Shown here: in pieces, positions 25,821-34,590 of the stretch
How positions within the stretch are numbered: the first letter of the stretch is position 1
How the letters are laid out: each line of letters opens with the position of its first letter
Origin: JALORV01 sp963766365
GTDB lineage: Bacteria > Pseudomonadota > Gammaproteobacteria > Burkholderiales > Burkholderiaceae_F
Direction of reading: 5' to 3'
Assembly (NCBI GenBank): GCA_963766365.1
Contig: CAVXZK010000006.1
Location: forward strand, 248,001 to 312,000
DNA length: 64,000 nt
Translations under genes and position numbers: made by a program
The notes under the pieces: generated by a model
Seen by the model: the letters and a program-made list of their open reading frames with translations, nothing else
Database searches by the model: none
What the model was told of the DNA's origin: nothing

Positions 25821-26766
25821 ACATCATCCGATCGAGGTCCGGCCGCCGGACATCGAACCGTACCGCGCAAGCTCGAGCGGGGTCGAGTTCGTGCACCGCT
25901 TCGACTCAGGCCGACCCGGGCCCACGGTGATGCTGCAGGCGCTGACGCACGGCAACGAGTTCTGCGGCGCGCACGCACTGATCGAGGTGCTGGACAGCCG
26001 CCTGCTCCCGCAGGCAGGGAAGCTGATCGTCGCCTTTGCCAACGTCGCAGCCTTTGCCCGCTTTGACTTCGACGATCCGGATGCGTCGCGCTACATCGAC
26101 GAGGACTACAACCGCGTCTGGGCCGACGACGTGCTCTATGGGCCGCGCGATTCAGCGGAACTGCGCCGGGCACGCGAGTTGCGGCCGTTCGTCGATGCGG
26201 CGGACTTCCTTCTCGACCTGCACTCGATGCACGAACCCGGCCGCCCGATCATGGTCTGCGGCATGCTCGACAAGCATCTCGAACTCGCACGCAAGGTCGG
26301 CCTGCCGGCGGATCTTCTGATCGACACGGGGCATCCGGCCGGATTGCGGATGCGCGACCGTGGCGGCTTCAACGATCCGGCCAGCCCCAGGCAGTCGCTG
26401 CTGATCGAATGCGGCCAGCACTGGGAAAAGCGCGCCGTCGACGTCGCCCGCGACACCACGCTGCGCTTCCTCGCCGCCACCGGCAGCATGCCCTATGAGA
26501 GCATCGCGCCGCGCCTGACCGTGCCGCTGCCCAGCGCCCAGCGCGTCGTTCGCGTCACCGAGCCGGTGGTGGCCCGGTCAATGGCCTTCGAGTTCCTGGT
26601 GCCGATCGAAGGCCTCGGCATCGTGCCCAAGGCGGGCACCCCGATCGCGCGCGACGGTGACACCGTGTGGTCAGCGCCGTACGATGACACCGTGCTGGTC
26701 ATGCCCTCGATGCGCCATCTGAAGCCCGGCAACACCCAGGTGCGGCTCGGCCGCTACGACCGATGA
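25813..26766 (+). CDS. Succinylglutamate desuccinylase/aspartoacylase family hydrolase (AstE-like)
   Basis: 317 aa zinc carboxypeptidase-like fold. LTHGNEFCGAHAL supplies zinc ligands His and Glu, DEDYNRVW and DLHSMHEPG supply the substrate-binding Arg and the third ligand, and LLIECGQHWEK carries the catalytic Glu. The family deacylates N-acyl amino acids (N-succinylglutamate, N-acetylaspartate). GTG 25813 overlaps the preceding gene by 8 bp and ATGA links it to the next gene, so it is part of the transporter operon. Confidence 0.87.
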   Translation: MAEHHPIEVRPPDIEPYRASSSGVEFVHRFDSGRPGPTVMLQALTHGNEFCGAHALIEVLDSRLLPQAGKLIVAFANVAAFARFDFDDPDASRYIDEDYNRVWADDVLYGPRDSAELRRARELRPFVDAADFLLDLHSMHEPGRPIMVCGMLDKHLELARKVGLPADLLIDTGHPAGLRMRDRGGFNDPASPRQSLLIECGQHWEKRAVDVARDTTLRFLAATGSMPYESIAPRLTVPLPSAQRVVRVTEPVVARSMAFEFLVPIEGLGIVPKAGTPIARDGDTVWSAPYDDTVLVMPSMRHLKPGNTQVRLGRYDR

Positions 26767-27749
26767 TGACGATCCTCTGCAAGTGCGTCCTCCGCGGCGG
26801 CCTCGCGCTGGCTGCGTATGTGCTGCTGCTCGGTACCGCGTTCGCCCAACAGAGCCTGACGCCGATCCGTGTCTCGGAGCACGTCTGGTATTTCCAGGGC
26901 GACCCCAGCATGGCCTCGACCGCCAACCGCGCCTTCAACTCGAATGCGGCTTTTGTCGTCACCCGCGATGGGGTCGTCGTGTTCGACGCCCTCGGCACGC
27001 CTGAACTCGGTGCCGCCATCAAGCAGGCCATCGCGACCGTCACGAAGCAGCCAGTTCGCGTTGTCATCATCAGTCACTTCCACGCTGACCACTTCTACGG
27101 CCTGCAGGCCTTGACAGGCCCCGATGTCGAGATCTGGGCCAGTGCCAGAGGACGTGCATCACTCGCCGCGCCCCAGGCGCAGGAACGACTGGAGCAGCGG
27201 CGGCGCGATCTCTGGCCGTATGTCGACGACAGGACCCGACTGGTGGCACCGACCCGCTGGGTCGACTTTGCTGACGACAAGGGGTTCACGTTCGAGCGCG
27301 GAGGCATGCGCTTTCGCCTGATCGATGTCGGCGGCGCGCATTCGCCCGAAGACATCATGCTGTGGGTCGAGAGTGACCGCGTGCTGCTGGCCGGCGACCT
27401 TTACTTCAGCGGCCGCATCCCGTTTGTCGGCACCGCCGACACACGTTCCTGGCTCGCCACGCTTGACATGATTGCGCCGCTCAAGCCCGCGGTCGTCATT
27501 CCGGGCCACGGCGCTGCGTCGCGCGACCCCGCACCCGACATAGCGCTGACCCGCGACTACCTGCAGTACCTGCGCAAGACGATGGGCCAGGCCGCACGCG
27601 ACCTGGTGCCGTTCGACGAGGCCTACGCGGCCGTCGACTGGTCGCGATTCGAGAAAATCCCTGCCTTCGCCGCGGCCAATCGGATCAATGCCTACGGCGC
27701 CTACCTGGGGATGGAGCAGGAAGCGCTCGTACCGGCTGGCAGTCGCTGA
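26763..27749 (+). CDS. Exported metallo-beta-lactamase-fold hydrolase
   Basis: 328 aa. A signal peptide covers residues 1-29 (LALAAYVLLLGTAFAQ). The metal motif ISHFHADHFYG (HxHxDH) is followed by GGAHSPED, LAGDLYFSG and VIPGHGAAS, completing a dinuclear metal site. Related proteins are annotated as quinoprotein-relay or SoxH-like hydrolases; the substrate is unknown. It is the last gene of the operon and would act outside the cytoplasm, unlike the two preceding hydrolases. Confidence 0.86.
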   Translation: MMTILCKCVLRGGLALAAYVLLLGTAFAQQSLTPIRVSEHVWYFQGDPSMASTANRAFNSNAAFVVTRDGVVVFDALGTPELGAAIKQAIATVTKQPVRVVIISHFHADHFYGLQALTGPDVEIWASARGRASLAAPQAQERLEQRRRDLWPYVDDRTRLVAPTRWVDFADDKGFTFERGGMRFRLIDVGGAHSPEDIMLWVESDRVLLAGDLYFSGRIPFVGTADTRSWLATLDMIAPLKPAVVIPGHGAASRDPAPDIALTRDYLQYLRKTMGQAARDLVPFDEAYAAVDWSRFEKIPAFAAANRINAYGAYLGMEQEALVPAGSR

Positions 27750-27857
27750 CAGCGTCCGATCAGCCGGGAACGCCGGCGACGGGCGAGCCCGCGCAGCGGC
27801 GCTTGCGCTAACCTTCGACGTCCCCTTCGCAAACATCCCGGACACGTTGGAGTCGAC

Positions 27858-28511
27858 ATGCTGAAATCCTGTGCCACTGCACTGTTCCTTGCCGCGTCCG
27901 CACTGCTTCTGGGCTGCGCGACGCCGACCACACTCGATGCCCAATGGGTCAATCCGGAGTACGCCGGCAAGCGCCCTTTGCGCAACGTCATGGTCATGGG
28001 CGCCATCCGGGACTCCTCCAGCCGACGCATCTACGAGGACCGGATGGTCGCGGCGCTGACTGCACTCGGTGTGCGGGCCGTGCCTTCCTACACGGTGCTG
28101 CCCGACGATGGCCCGGTCACCGAAGAACGGCTGCGTCGCGCGGTCGCTGAGGCCGGCGTTACGCACGCGATGGTTACGCGCATCATCAACGTGACGACTC
28201 AGGTCAATGTCTCGCCAGGCATGGTGATGGGGCCGGCGTGGGGGCCAGGCTGGGGCTGGGGTGGCGGCTGGGGGCCGGGCTGGGGCGGCATGGCGGGCTA
28301 CTACAACACGATGTGGGCGACCACGATTCCACCGCAGGTCACGACAACCCAGAACGTACATGCCGACACTCGCGTCTTCGACGCCAAGAGCGCCGCCGTG
28401 CTCTGGTCGGCTGCGACCACCACGGCTACGGGGTACGACAACGTGCAAAGGCTGATTGATCAGTTCGTGCAGCTGATCGTCACGACACTGACCAAGGACG
28501 GCATCGTCTAA
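27858..28511 (+). CDS. Lipoprotein with Gly/Trp-rich insert
   Basis: 217 aa. The lipobox is ALLLGC (Cys about residue 20). The fold resembles DUF4136-type lipoproteins: AQWVNPEYAGKRPLRNVMVMG at the start and ATTTATGYDNVQRLIDQFVQ near the end. Residues about 121-146 form a low-complexity GPAWGPGWGWGGGW-like insert. Function unknown. It is separated from the operon before it by 108 bp and followed by a strong terminator. Confidence 0.8.
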   Translation: MLKSCATALFLAASALLLGCATPTTLDAQWVNPEYAGKRPLRNVMVMGAIRDSSSRRIYEDRMVAALTALGVRAVPSYTVLPDDGPVTEERLRRAVAEAGVTHAMVTRIINVTTQVNVSPGMVMGPAWGPGWGWGGGWGPGWGGMAGYYNTMWATTIPPQVTTTQNVHADTRVFDAKSAAVLWSAATTTATGYDNVQRLIDQFVQLIVTTLTKDGIV

Positions 28512-28530
28512 ACGAAGCCGCAGCGCGCAA

Positions 28531-28560
28531 CGGGCCGGCATGCCGGCCCGTTCTGTTTCT
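28531..28560 (+). terminator. Bidirectional terminator between convergent genes
   Basis: The perfect 20-bp palindrome CGGGCCGGCATGCCGGCCCG (28531-28550) is followed by TTCTGTTTCT. It lies between the lipoprotein gene and the convergent DUF697-like gene, whose stop codon is at 28559-28561. Confidence 0.8.
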
Positions 28561-29155
28561 ACACCCGCCCGCCGGCGCCGGAGAGTTCGGCCAGCGTGTC
28601 GGCGACCTGTACACAGTCGTGAATGTGCCGTTCGCCCAGGTACTTCAGGGCCGCGAAGCTGAGCGACGCCGCCACCACTTGCCCCGCGAACGGCACCGCC
28701 TTTGCCGCCTGCTTGGCGGTCAAGCGGACGCCCACGGTCTTCAGTAGCTTGATGACGAGTTCGCGGGTCACCACGCGGCCGACCAATGCGCTGCCGACCA
28801 CCATCACCGCCTTGTACGCGAAGGCCTTGCGCCTCGGCGCCAGCCGTTCGATCTGCTCGGGTGTCAGGCCGAACGCTGCATTGATGTCTTCGATCATCAT
28901 CATCAGGACACTGACGTCCACCGCGACATCGATGCCGGGGACAGGCACTACCGAGGCTCCCGCGGAGATCAGCGCACGACGGGTCGCCAGCTTGCGGCAG
29001 GCGCGAGCAATGGCGTCGATGTCCCGTCGCGTCGAAGGAACGACGACCAACTCACGAGACGTGCCGGCACTCCTCACCATTGCACGATGGTACGCGGCCA
29101 CGATGCGCTGGCCGACGCGCTCGCGCCAGCGCAGATGTTGCAGCTCTGCCTGCAT
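28559..29155 (-). CDS. DUF697/EcsC-like membrane-associated protein
   Basis: About 198 aa. Hydrophobic, Gly/Val-rich segments (RRALISAGASVVPVPGIDVAVDVSVL; KAVMVVGSALVGRVVTRELVIKLL; AAKAVPFAGQVVAASLSFAALKYLG) fit DUF697-type proteins, which associate with membranes and often accompany GTPases. No GTPase is nearby. ATG 29155 is favoured because the frame upstream (to 29338) is Pro/Gly-rich and not domain-like, but the start is uncertain. It is divergent from hemA. Confidence 0.65.
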   Translation of the reverse strand: MQAELQHLRWRERVGQRIVAAYHRAMVRSAGTSRELVVVPSTRRDIDAIARACRKLATRRALISAGASVVPVPGIDVAVDVSVLMMMIEDINAAFGLTPEQIERLAPRRKAFAYKAVMVVGSALVGRVVTRELVIKLLKTVGVRLTAKQAAKAVPFAGQVVAASLSFAALKYLGERHIHDCVQVADTLAELSGAGGRV

Positions 29156-29338
29156 CAGGCCGAAACGCTGGAGATGGCCTGTCCGGCCGAGTTGCTGGAA
29201 ATGCAGAAGGCACAGCACTGGCTGGGGAAGCGATGGGCCCCGACCGGACGGCCCCTCTCCCGGCGTTTGTGCACTGCAAACTGAGTCTGCCGGCAGGGGC
29301 GTTAGTCCTCGTGGCGGTGTCGGATCGACCCAGATCAA

Positions 29339-29367
29339 GGCTTGCGGGAAACGCTGACGCCTATAAT
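29339..29367 (+). promoter_or_regulatory. Probable sigma-70 promoter of hemA
   Basis: TATAAT (29362-29367), a perfect -10 box in GC-rich sequence, lies 42 bp before the hemA ATG. The -35 region (GGCTTG at 29339-29344, 17-bp spacing) is poor. Predicted start near 29374. Confidence 0.5.
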
Positions 29368-29408
29368 CCGGCGGTCCTAGTTATCCACAGGCGCGCCTGC
29401 TGGCAGCC

Positions 29409-30692
29409 ATGAAGCTTCTGACCCTCGGCCTGAACCACACAACCGCGCCGCTCGCCGTGCGCGAGCGGGTGGCATTCGTCCCCGAGGAGGTGTGCATGAC
29501 GATCGGGCGGCTGCGCGAGAAACTGTCGGAGCCCGCCGGCGGAAGGATCTCCGAGGCGGCCATCGTTTCGACCTGCAACCGGACCGAGCTTTATTGCGCC
29601 GCGGATGAGCCTGACCGTGCGCAGCTCGCGTTGCAGGAGTTCGTCGCCGCGGAGAAACAACTGAGCCTGGACGAACTGCAGCGCCACACCTACGTGCTGC
29701 CGCAGGCAAGCGCGGTGCGCCATGCCTTCCGCGTCGCCAGCGGGCTGGATTCGATGGTGCTGGGGGAGCCGCAGATCCTCGGCCAGATGAAGCAGGCGGA
29801 AAAGCTGGCTCGCAGCGCCGGTGGCCTCGGCCTGATGCTGAACCACCTTTTCCAGCGCACCTTCGCGGTGGCAAAGGAAGTGCGGACGACGACCGAGATC
29901 GGCACGCAGTCGGTGTCGATGGCGGCCGCGGCGGTGCGGGTGGCGCAGCGCATCTTCGGCAATCTGACCGGCGAACACATCCTGTTCGTCGGCGCCGGCG
30001 AGATGGTCGAACTCACCGCTACGCATTTCGCCGCTCAGCACCCGAAGTCCATCACGGTGGCCAACCGTACGCTGGAGCGGGCGCAGGCCCTGGCCCACCG
30101 GTTCCATGCCAATGCCGTCAAGCTCTCCGAGCTGCCGGACACGATCGCGCGCTACGACATCGTCGTCTCGTGTACGGCCAGTTCGTTGCCGATCATCGGC
30201 CTCGGCATGATCGAGCGCGCCATCAAATCGCGCCGCCGCAAGCCGATGTTCATCGTCGACCTCGCGGTCCCGCGCGATGTCGAGCCCGAGGTGTCGCGCC
30301 TCGACGACGTCTACGTGCACACGGTCGATGACCTCGGCCGTATCGTGCAAACGGGCAGCGAAAGCCGCCAGGCCGCCGTGGCCCAGGCCGAGGCCATCAT
30401 CGAGTCGCGCGTCCGCGATTTCGAGGAGTGGATCAAGGTGCGGCGCGCGGTGCCGGTGATCCAGGACCTGCGCACGCGGGCCGACGCGCTGCGCCGCCGC
30501 GAGCTCGAGCGGGCGCTCAAGCAACTGGCACGCGGCGAAGCCCCCGAGAGCGTCGTCGAACACCTGTCACAGGCGCTGACCAACAAGTTCCTGCACGACC
30601 CGATGAGCACGCTGCGCGAGGCTGGCGACGACGCCGAGCAAGCCCGCCTGCAGGTGCTGCTCGCGCGCTTCTACTCCCACTCCGACGATTAG
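29409..30692 (+). CDS. hemA: Glutamyl-tRNA reductase
   Basis: 427 aa. It reduces glutamyl-tRNA to glutamate-1-semialdehyde, the first step of tetrapyrrole synthesis. LLTLGLNHTTAPLAVRERVAF at the N terminus, the catalytic Cys in IVSTCNRTELY, LGEPQILGQMKQA and the NADPH loop FVGAGEMVEL are all present. It heads hemA-prfA-prmC-grxD-ubiX, the usual betaproteobacterial cluster. Confidence 0.97.
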   Translation: MKLLTLGLNHTTAPLAVRERVAFVPEEVCMTIGRLREKLSEPAGGRISEAAIVSTCNRTELYCAADEPDRAQLALQEFVAAEKQLSLDELQRHTYVLPQASAVRHAFRVASGLDSMVLGEPQILGQMKQAEKLARSAGGLGLMLNHLFQRTFAVAKEVRTTTEIGTQSVSMAAAAVRVAQRIFGNLTGEHILFVGAGEMVELTATHFAAQHPKSITVANRTLERAQALAHRFHANAVKLSELPDTIARYDIVVSCTASSLPIIGLGMIERAIKSRRRKPMFIVDLAVPRDVEPEVSRLDDVYVHTVDDLGRIVQTGSESRQAAVAQAEAIIESRVRDFEEWIKVRRAVPVIQDLRTRADALRRRELERALKQLARGEAPESVVEHLSQALTNKFLHDPMSTLREAGDDAEQARLQVLLARFYSHSDD

Positions 30693-30823
30693 CTCGCGCC
30701 CGCGGGCGCGGCGGTCCACCCGGCCGTCGGACCGCGGGCGACCTTCTCCGGTAAGGCCGGCCACGTGCACCTGCACGCGCGCTCGTCGAAGCATCAACTA
30801 CCCTTCCTTATTCCTGCGATGCC

Positions 30824-31906
30824 ATGAAATCATCCATGCAGACCAAGCTCCACCAGCTCGCCCGCCGTCTCGAGGAGATCGATGCCGCGCTGTCGAGCGA
30901 GGACGCGGCGCGCGACATGAACCGTCTGCGCTCGCTCGGCCAGGAACGCGCCGAGATCGAGCCGGTCGTGAGCCGCTTTCACGAGTACAACCGCGCCCAT
31001 GCGGACCTGCTTGGCGCGCAGGAGATGCTGTCGGATCCGGACATGAAAGCGCTGGCAGAGGAGGAGACCCACGCCGCACGCGCCCGCATGGAGGCGATCG
31101 AGAGCGACCTGCAGCGGCTGCTGCTGCCGAAGGACCCGAACGACGATCGCAACATCTTTCTCGAAGTGCGTGCCGGCACCGGCGGCGACGAGTCAGGACT
31201 GTTTGCCGGAGACCTGCTGCGCATGTACATGCGCTTTGCCGAGCGCCACCGCTGGACCACCGAGATGATTTCCGAGAGCCCGTCCGACCTTGGCGGCTAC
31301 AAGGAGGCGATCGTGCGCATCGTCGGGGCGGGTGCCTACTCCAAACTCAAGTTCGAATCCGGCGGGCACCGGGTGCAGCGCGTGCCGGAGACGGAAGCGC
31401 AGGGCCGTATCCACACGTCGGCGTGCACCGTCGCCGTGCTGCCGGAAGCGGACGAAATCAACGAGATCAAGATCGATCCGACCGAGATCCGTATCGACGT
31501 GTATCGCGCGTCGGGCGCCGGCGGGCAGCACGTCAACAAGACCGAAAGCGCGGTGCGCATCACGCACCTGCCGACCGGCATCGTGGTCGAGTGCCAGGAC
31601 GATCGCTCGCAGCACAAGAACCGCGAGCGCGCGATGAAGATCCTGGCGGCGCGCATCATGGACCAGCGCACACGCGAGCAGCAGGCCAAGGAAGCCTCCA
31701 CGCGCAAGAGCCTCATCGGCTCCGGCGACCGCTCCGAGCGCATCCGTACCTACAACTTCCCGCAGGGTCGCGTCACCGACCACCGCATCAACATGACGCT
31801 CTACAAGATCGACCAGATCATGGACGGCGACCTCGACGAACTCACCGAACGGCTCGCGGCCGAACACCAGGCAGAGCAGCTCGCAGCACTGGGCGAAACC
31901 GCCTGA
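30824..31906 (+). CDS. prfA: Peptide chain release factor 1
   Basis: 360 aa. It terminates translation at UAA and UAG. The GGQ catalytic loop is in ASGAGGQHVNKTESAVR, the substrate of PrmC methylation encoded next. The start MKSSMQTKL aligns with the E. coli start, so ATG 30824 is kept. The 131-bp gap from hemA contains GC-rich dyads (such as CGCGCCCGCGGGCGCG) but no U-run. Confidence 0.97.
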   Translation: MKSSMQTKLHQLARRLEEIDAALSSEDAARDMNRLRSLGQERAEIEPVVSRFHEYNRAHADLLGAQEMLSDPDMKALAEEETHAARARMEAIESDLQRLLLPKDPNDDRNIFLEVRAGTGGDESGLFAGDLLRMYMRFAERHRWTTEMISESPSDLGGYKEAIVRIVGAGAYSKLKFESGGHRVQRVPETEAQGRIHTSACTVAVLPEADEINEIKIDPTEIRIDVYRASGAGGQHVNKTESAVRITHLPTGIVVECQDDRSQHKNRERAMKILAARIMDQRTREQQAKEASTRKSLIGSGDRSERIRTYNFPQGRVTDHRINMTLYKIDQIMDGDLDELTERLAAEHQAEQLAALGETA

Positions 31907-31914
31907 ATGCGCCC

Positions 31915-32721
31915 TTGATCAGCGCTAGCCAACTGTTGGCAGCGAGCGCACTCCCGCAGATCGAGGCGCGGGCGCTGCTGGCGCACGTCCTCGGGATCAC
32001 TCGCGAACGGCTGATCGCCCACCCTGAAATCTGCGTTGCGCGGGATGCGGCCAAGCGCTTCGAGGCGCTCGCCCAGCGCCGGCACAGCGGCGAACCATTG
32101 GCCTACTTAGAGGGCGAGCAGGAGTTCTACGGCCGTCGATTCATCGTCAGCCCTGCCGTTCTGATTCCACGGCCGGACACGGAGACCCTGATCGACGTCG
32201 CCCTCGCCTGCCTGCGTGAAATGCGCCAGCCTCGCGTGCTCGAACTGGGCGCCGGCTCGGGCTGCATCGCCATCACGCTGAAGCTCGAGTGCCCGGGGGC
32301 GACGATCACGGCTACTGACGTGTCGGCCGATGCCCTGGCGGTGGCCGAGGCCAACGCGCGAGCGCTGGGCGCTGCGATCGAGTTCCGGGCCGGTCACTGG
32401 TTCGAGGCCGTCGGCACGCCGGTGCGCTACGACCTCATCGTCAGCAATCCGCCCTATGTGGCGGCCGGCGACCCGCACCTGAGTGCCCTGACCCATGAGC
32501 CATCGATTGCGCTAACCGATGGTGCCGACGGCTTGCAATGCCTGGCACAGATCATCGACGTCGCGACGAACCATCTGAACGACGCGGGCTGGGTCGTGCT
32601 CGAGCATGGCTACGATCAGGCCGCAGCCGTTGCAAACCTGGTGAAGGCGGCCGGGCTGCGGGACGTGGAATCGGTCCGCGATACTGCGGGCCATGCGCGC
32701 GTTACCCGGGCGCGGCGGTGA
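31915..32721 (+). CDS. prmC: Release factor glutamine-(N5) methyltransferase
   Basis: 268 aa. It methylates the GGQ glutamine of release factors. The SAM-binding LELGAGSGCIAITL and the catalytic IVSNPPYVA are intact, with EPLAYLEGEQEFYGRRFIVS and VLIPRPDTETL upstream. There is no ATG at the expected position; TTG at 31915, 8 bp after the prfA stop, gives the normal length. The longer frame is a shadow of prfA. Confidence 0.94.
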   Translation: MISASQLLAASALPQIEARALLAHVLGITRERLIAHPEICVARDAAKRFEALAQRRHSGEPLAYLEGEQEFYGRRFIVSPAVLIPRPDTETLIDVALACLREMRQPRVLELGAGSGCIAITLKLECPGATITATDVSADALAVAEANARALGAAIEFRAGHWFEAVGTPVRYDLIVSNPPYVAAGDPHLSALTHEPSIALTDGADGLQCLAQIIDVATNHLNDAGWVVLEHGYDQAAAVANLVKAAGLRDVESVRDTAGHARVTRARR

Positions 32722-32725
32722 AAGT

Positions 32726-32755
32726 GGCGGGGTGCCGAGGGCACCCCGCCTTGAA
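32726..32755 (+). terminator. Terminator hairpin after prmC
   Basis: A perfect 11-bp stem GGCGGGGTGCC/GGCACCCCGCC (32726-32736 and 32740-32750) with loop GAG is followed by TTGAATT. It separates hemA-prfA-prmC from grxD-ubiX. Confidence 0.7.
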
Positions 32756-32854
32756 TTGGTGCGCCGAATTTCGGACGTGACGGCCACTCGGGTGGCAGGG
32801 ATCTCCGGGTCACGGCGCAGGCGCATTGCAGTCTTTCTGCGGTGCGCGCGGTAA

Positions 32855-32887
32855 CCGGAAAACCGGGGAACGCGCCCGGGTTTTCGG
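32855..32887. repeat. Inverted repeat upstream of grxD
   Basis: CCGGAAAACCGGG and CCCGGGTTTTCGG, separated by GAACGCG, form an imperfect 12-bp stem with one bulge on each side. It lies 112-144 bp before the grxD start; it could be an operator or a second terminator-like structure. Confidence 0.45.
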
Positions 32888-32998
32888 GGTCATCACGAAT
32901 TCAAGTTGCACCGCGAGAACGGCGCGAGTGCGGGACCGACCGGTTTGACTGCGGCCGTGCTCGCTTTCTACACTGACCCTCCCTCCCGGAACATTGCC

Positions 32999-33319
32999 AT
33001 GGACGCCAAGGAATTCATCCACAAGACGGTCACCGAACACCCGGTGGTCCTTTTCATGAAGGGAACGGCGCAGTTCCCGCAGTGCGGCTTTTCGGGCCGC
33101 GCCATCCAGGTGCTGAAGCAGGCCGGCGCGCAGAACCTCGTCACGGTGAACGTGCTCGAGGACGAGGACGTGCGCCAGGGCGTGAAGGAATATGCCAACT
33201 GGCCGACGATTCCGCAGCTCTACGTCAAGGGCCAGTTCGTCGGTGGCTCGGACATCATCATGGAGATGTTCCAGTCCGGCGAGTTGCAGACATTGCTCCA
33301 GGACGTCAAGCCGGCCTGA
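32999..33319 (+). CDS. grxD: Monothiol glutaredoxin, Grx4/GrxD type
   Basis: 106 aa. The CGFS active site in QFPQCGFSGRAIQVL, with ANWPTIPQLYVKGQFVGGSDI, identifies a CGFS glutaredoxin, which carries 2Fe-2S clusters with BolA partners. ATG 32999 is used; the 31 codons upstream in frame are not conserved-looking. A BolA-like gene lies elsewhere in the window at 51980-52240. Confidence 0.95.
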   Translation: MDAKEFIHKTVTEHPVVLFMKGTAQFPQCGFSGRAIQVLKQAGAQNLVTVNVLEDEDVRQGVKEYANWPTIPQLYVKGQFVGGSDIIMEMFQSGELQTLLQDVKPA

Positions 33320-33321
33320 TC

Positions 33322-33909
33322 ATGACCGTCCGGCGCCTGATCGTCGCGATCACCGGCGCCAGTGGGGCCGCTTACGGCGTGCAGTTGCTGCGCCGCCTGC
33401 GCGAAGAGCACGATGTCGAAAGCCACCTGCTGCTGTCCGCGGCCGGGGTGCTCAATGCCTATCAGGAACTCGACCTGAAGCGCGGCGATGTCGAGGCCCT
33501 CGCGCATGTCGTGCACAGCGTCAACGACATCGGCGCGACGATAGCGAGCGGCTCGTTCGCGACGCTCGGCATGGTCGTCGCCCCGTGTTCGATGAAGACC
33601 CTCGCCGCGATCGCGCACGGCTTTTCCGACAACCTGATCTCGCGCGCCGCCGATGTCTGCCTCAAGGAGCGACGCCGACTGGTGCTGCTGCCGCGGGAGG
33701 CGCCGTTGAATCTCGCGCACATCCGCAACATGGAAGCGGTGACGCTGATGGGCGGTGTCATCTTCCCGCCCGTGCCAGCGTTCTACCACCGACCGGCATC
33801 GATCGAAGAAATGGTCGACCACACGGTCGCCCGTGTGCTTGACCTCTTCGGCATTGGAGTGGAGTCAGCGCCGCGCTGGGGCGGGACGATCGGCGCGGCG
33901 CGCGCGTAG
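33322..33909 (+). CDS. ubiX: Flavin prenyltransferase UbiX
   Basis: 195 aa. It makes prenyl-FMN, the cofactor of UbiD decarboxylase in ubiquinone synthesis. AITGASGAAYGVQLLR binds FMN, and VVAPCSMKTLAAIAHG and LVLLPREAPLNLAHIRNM are family motifs. It starts 2 bp after the grxD stop, so the two are coupled. Confidence 0.94.
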   Translation: MTVRRLIVAITGASGAAYGVQLLRRLREEHDVESHLLLSAAGVLNAYQELDLKRGDVEALAHVVHSVNDIGATIASGSFATLGMVVAPCSMKTLAAIAHGFSDNLISRAADVCLKERRRLVLLPREAPLNLAHIRNMEAVTLMGGVIFPPVPAFYHRPASIEEMVDHTVARVLDLFGIGVESAPRWGGTIGAARA

Positions 33910-33945
33910 CACGGGCGGCGAACGGCTTCCAGCCGGTGCGCCGTC

Positions 33946-34257
33946 TCACCCGCCGTGGGGGTTCATGCTGTCGGTGTAGGCCGGTTCGTCAGTGCGCTGG
34001 AAGCGAGGTGCAGTCGACGAACCCGCCGCCGAGCCCGTATCAGTGACCGTCGCGCCCGCAGGTACGCTCGAAGCCAGATTCGCAAGGCTGGCTGCCGCAT
34101 AGTCGAAGCGCTCGGACCTGCTCGCGCCAGGCTTAACGAGGAACGCCACCGAGCCGATGGCAAGCGCGATCACCACGGCGGTGATGACACGGGTCTTGCT
34201 AAGTGAGGCATGCTCTTCCGATGGGGCAGCGCCGGAATCAATTGTGTCGTCATGCAT
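33946..34257 (-). CDS. Small single-helix membrane protein, hypothetical
   Basis: 103 aa. An acidic, Ser-rich N terminus precedes one transmembrane segment (VITAVVIALAIGSVAFLV, about residues 24-41) and a low-complexity Ala/Ser/Thr tail. ATG follows GAGGAGCC, a fair ribosome-binding site. No family recognised. It is convergent with ubiX. The 236 bp between it and tRNA-Thr hold no other feature I can support. Confidence 0.55.
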   Translation of the reverse strand: MHDDTIDSGAAPSEEHASLSKTRVITAVVIALAIGSVAFLVKPGASRSERFDYAAASLANLASSVPAGATVTDTGSAAGSSTAPRFQRTDEPAYTDSMNPHGG

Positions 34258-34493
34258 GGTGGGCTCCTCAGGGCGACCGCGTCAATTTCGACGCAGGACC
34301 ATACTGAGCCACCGGGCCCCGGGGCGCCATTCAACAGAAGTCGAAGTCCCGTCGCACAGATGGCCTATGCCGATGGACGTAGGCCTGAGCACGATCCGTC
34401 GCGGCCAGGCTGCAGGGATGCACGTCGTGCGGAGGGTGATTGCGTGGCAACGCATCGTCACCGCGCTTGCAGACAAGCGACCCGCTGTGTCGG

Positions 34494-34566
34494 TGCCGGC
34501 AGAGGGACTCGAACCCCCGACCTTCGGTTTACAAAACCGCTGCTCTACCAGCTGAGCTATGCCGGC
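34494..34566 (-). tRNA. tRNA-Thr (TGT)
   Basis: A 73-nt cloverleaf. The acceptor GCCGGCA/TGCCGGC and anticodon loop TTTGTAA give anticodon TGT. The 3' end is followed by CCG, so CCA is not genomically encoded and must be added. The base pair closing the anticodon stem (27-43) reads G-A, a mismatch. Confidence 0.95.
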
Positions 34567-34590
34567 CTATGAAGGCGCGCGAGTGCGCGG

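Noticed and set aside
28238..28459. Collagen-like or glycine-rich separate ORFs over the lipoprotein gene
   Set aside because: They are out-of-frame readings of the GGC/TGG-rich insert in the lipoprotein and have no ribosome-binding site.
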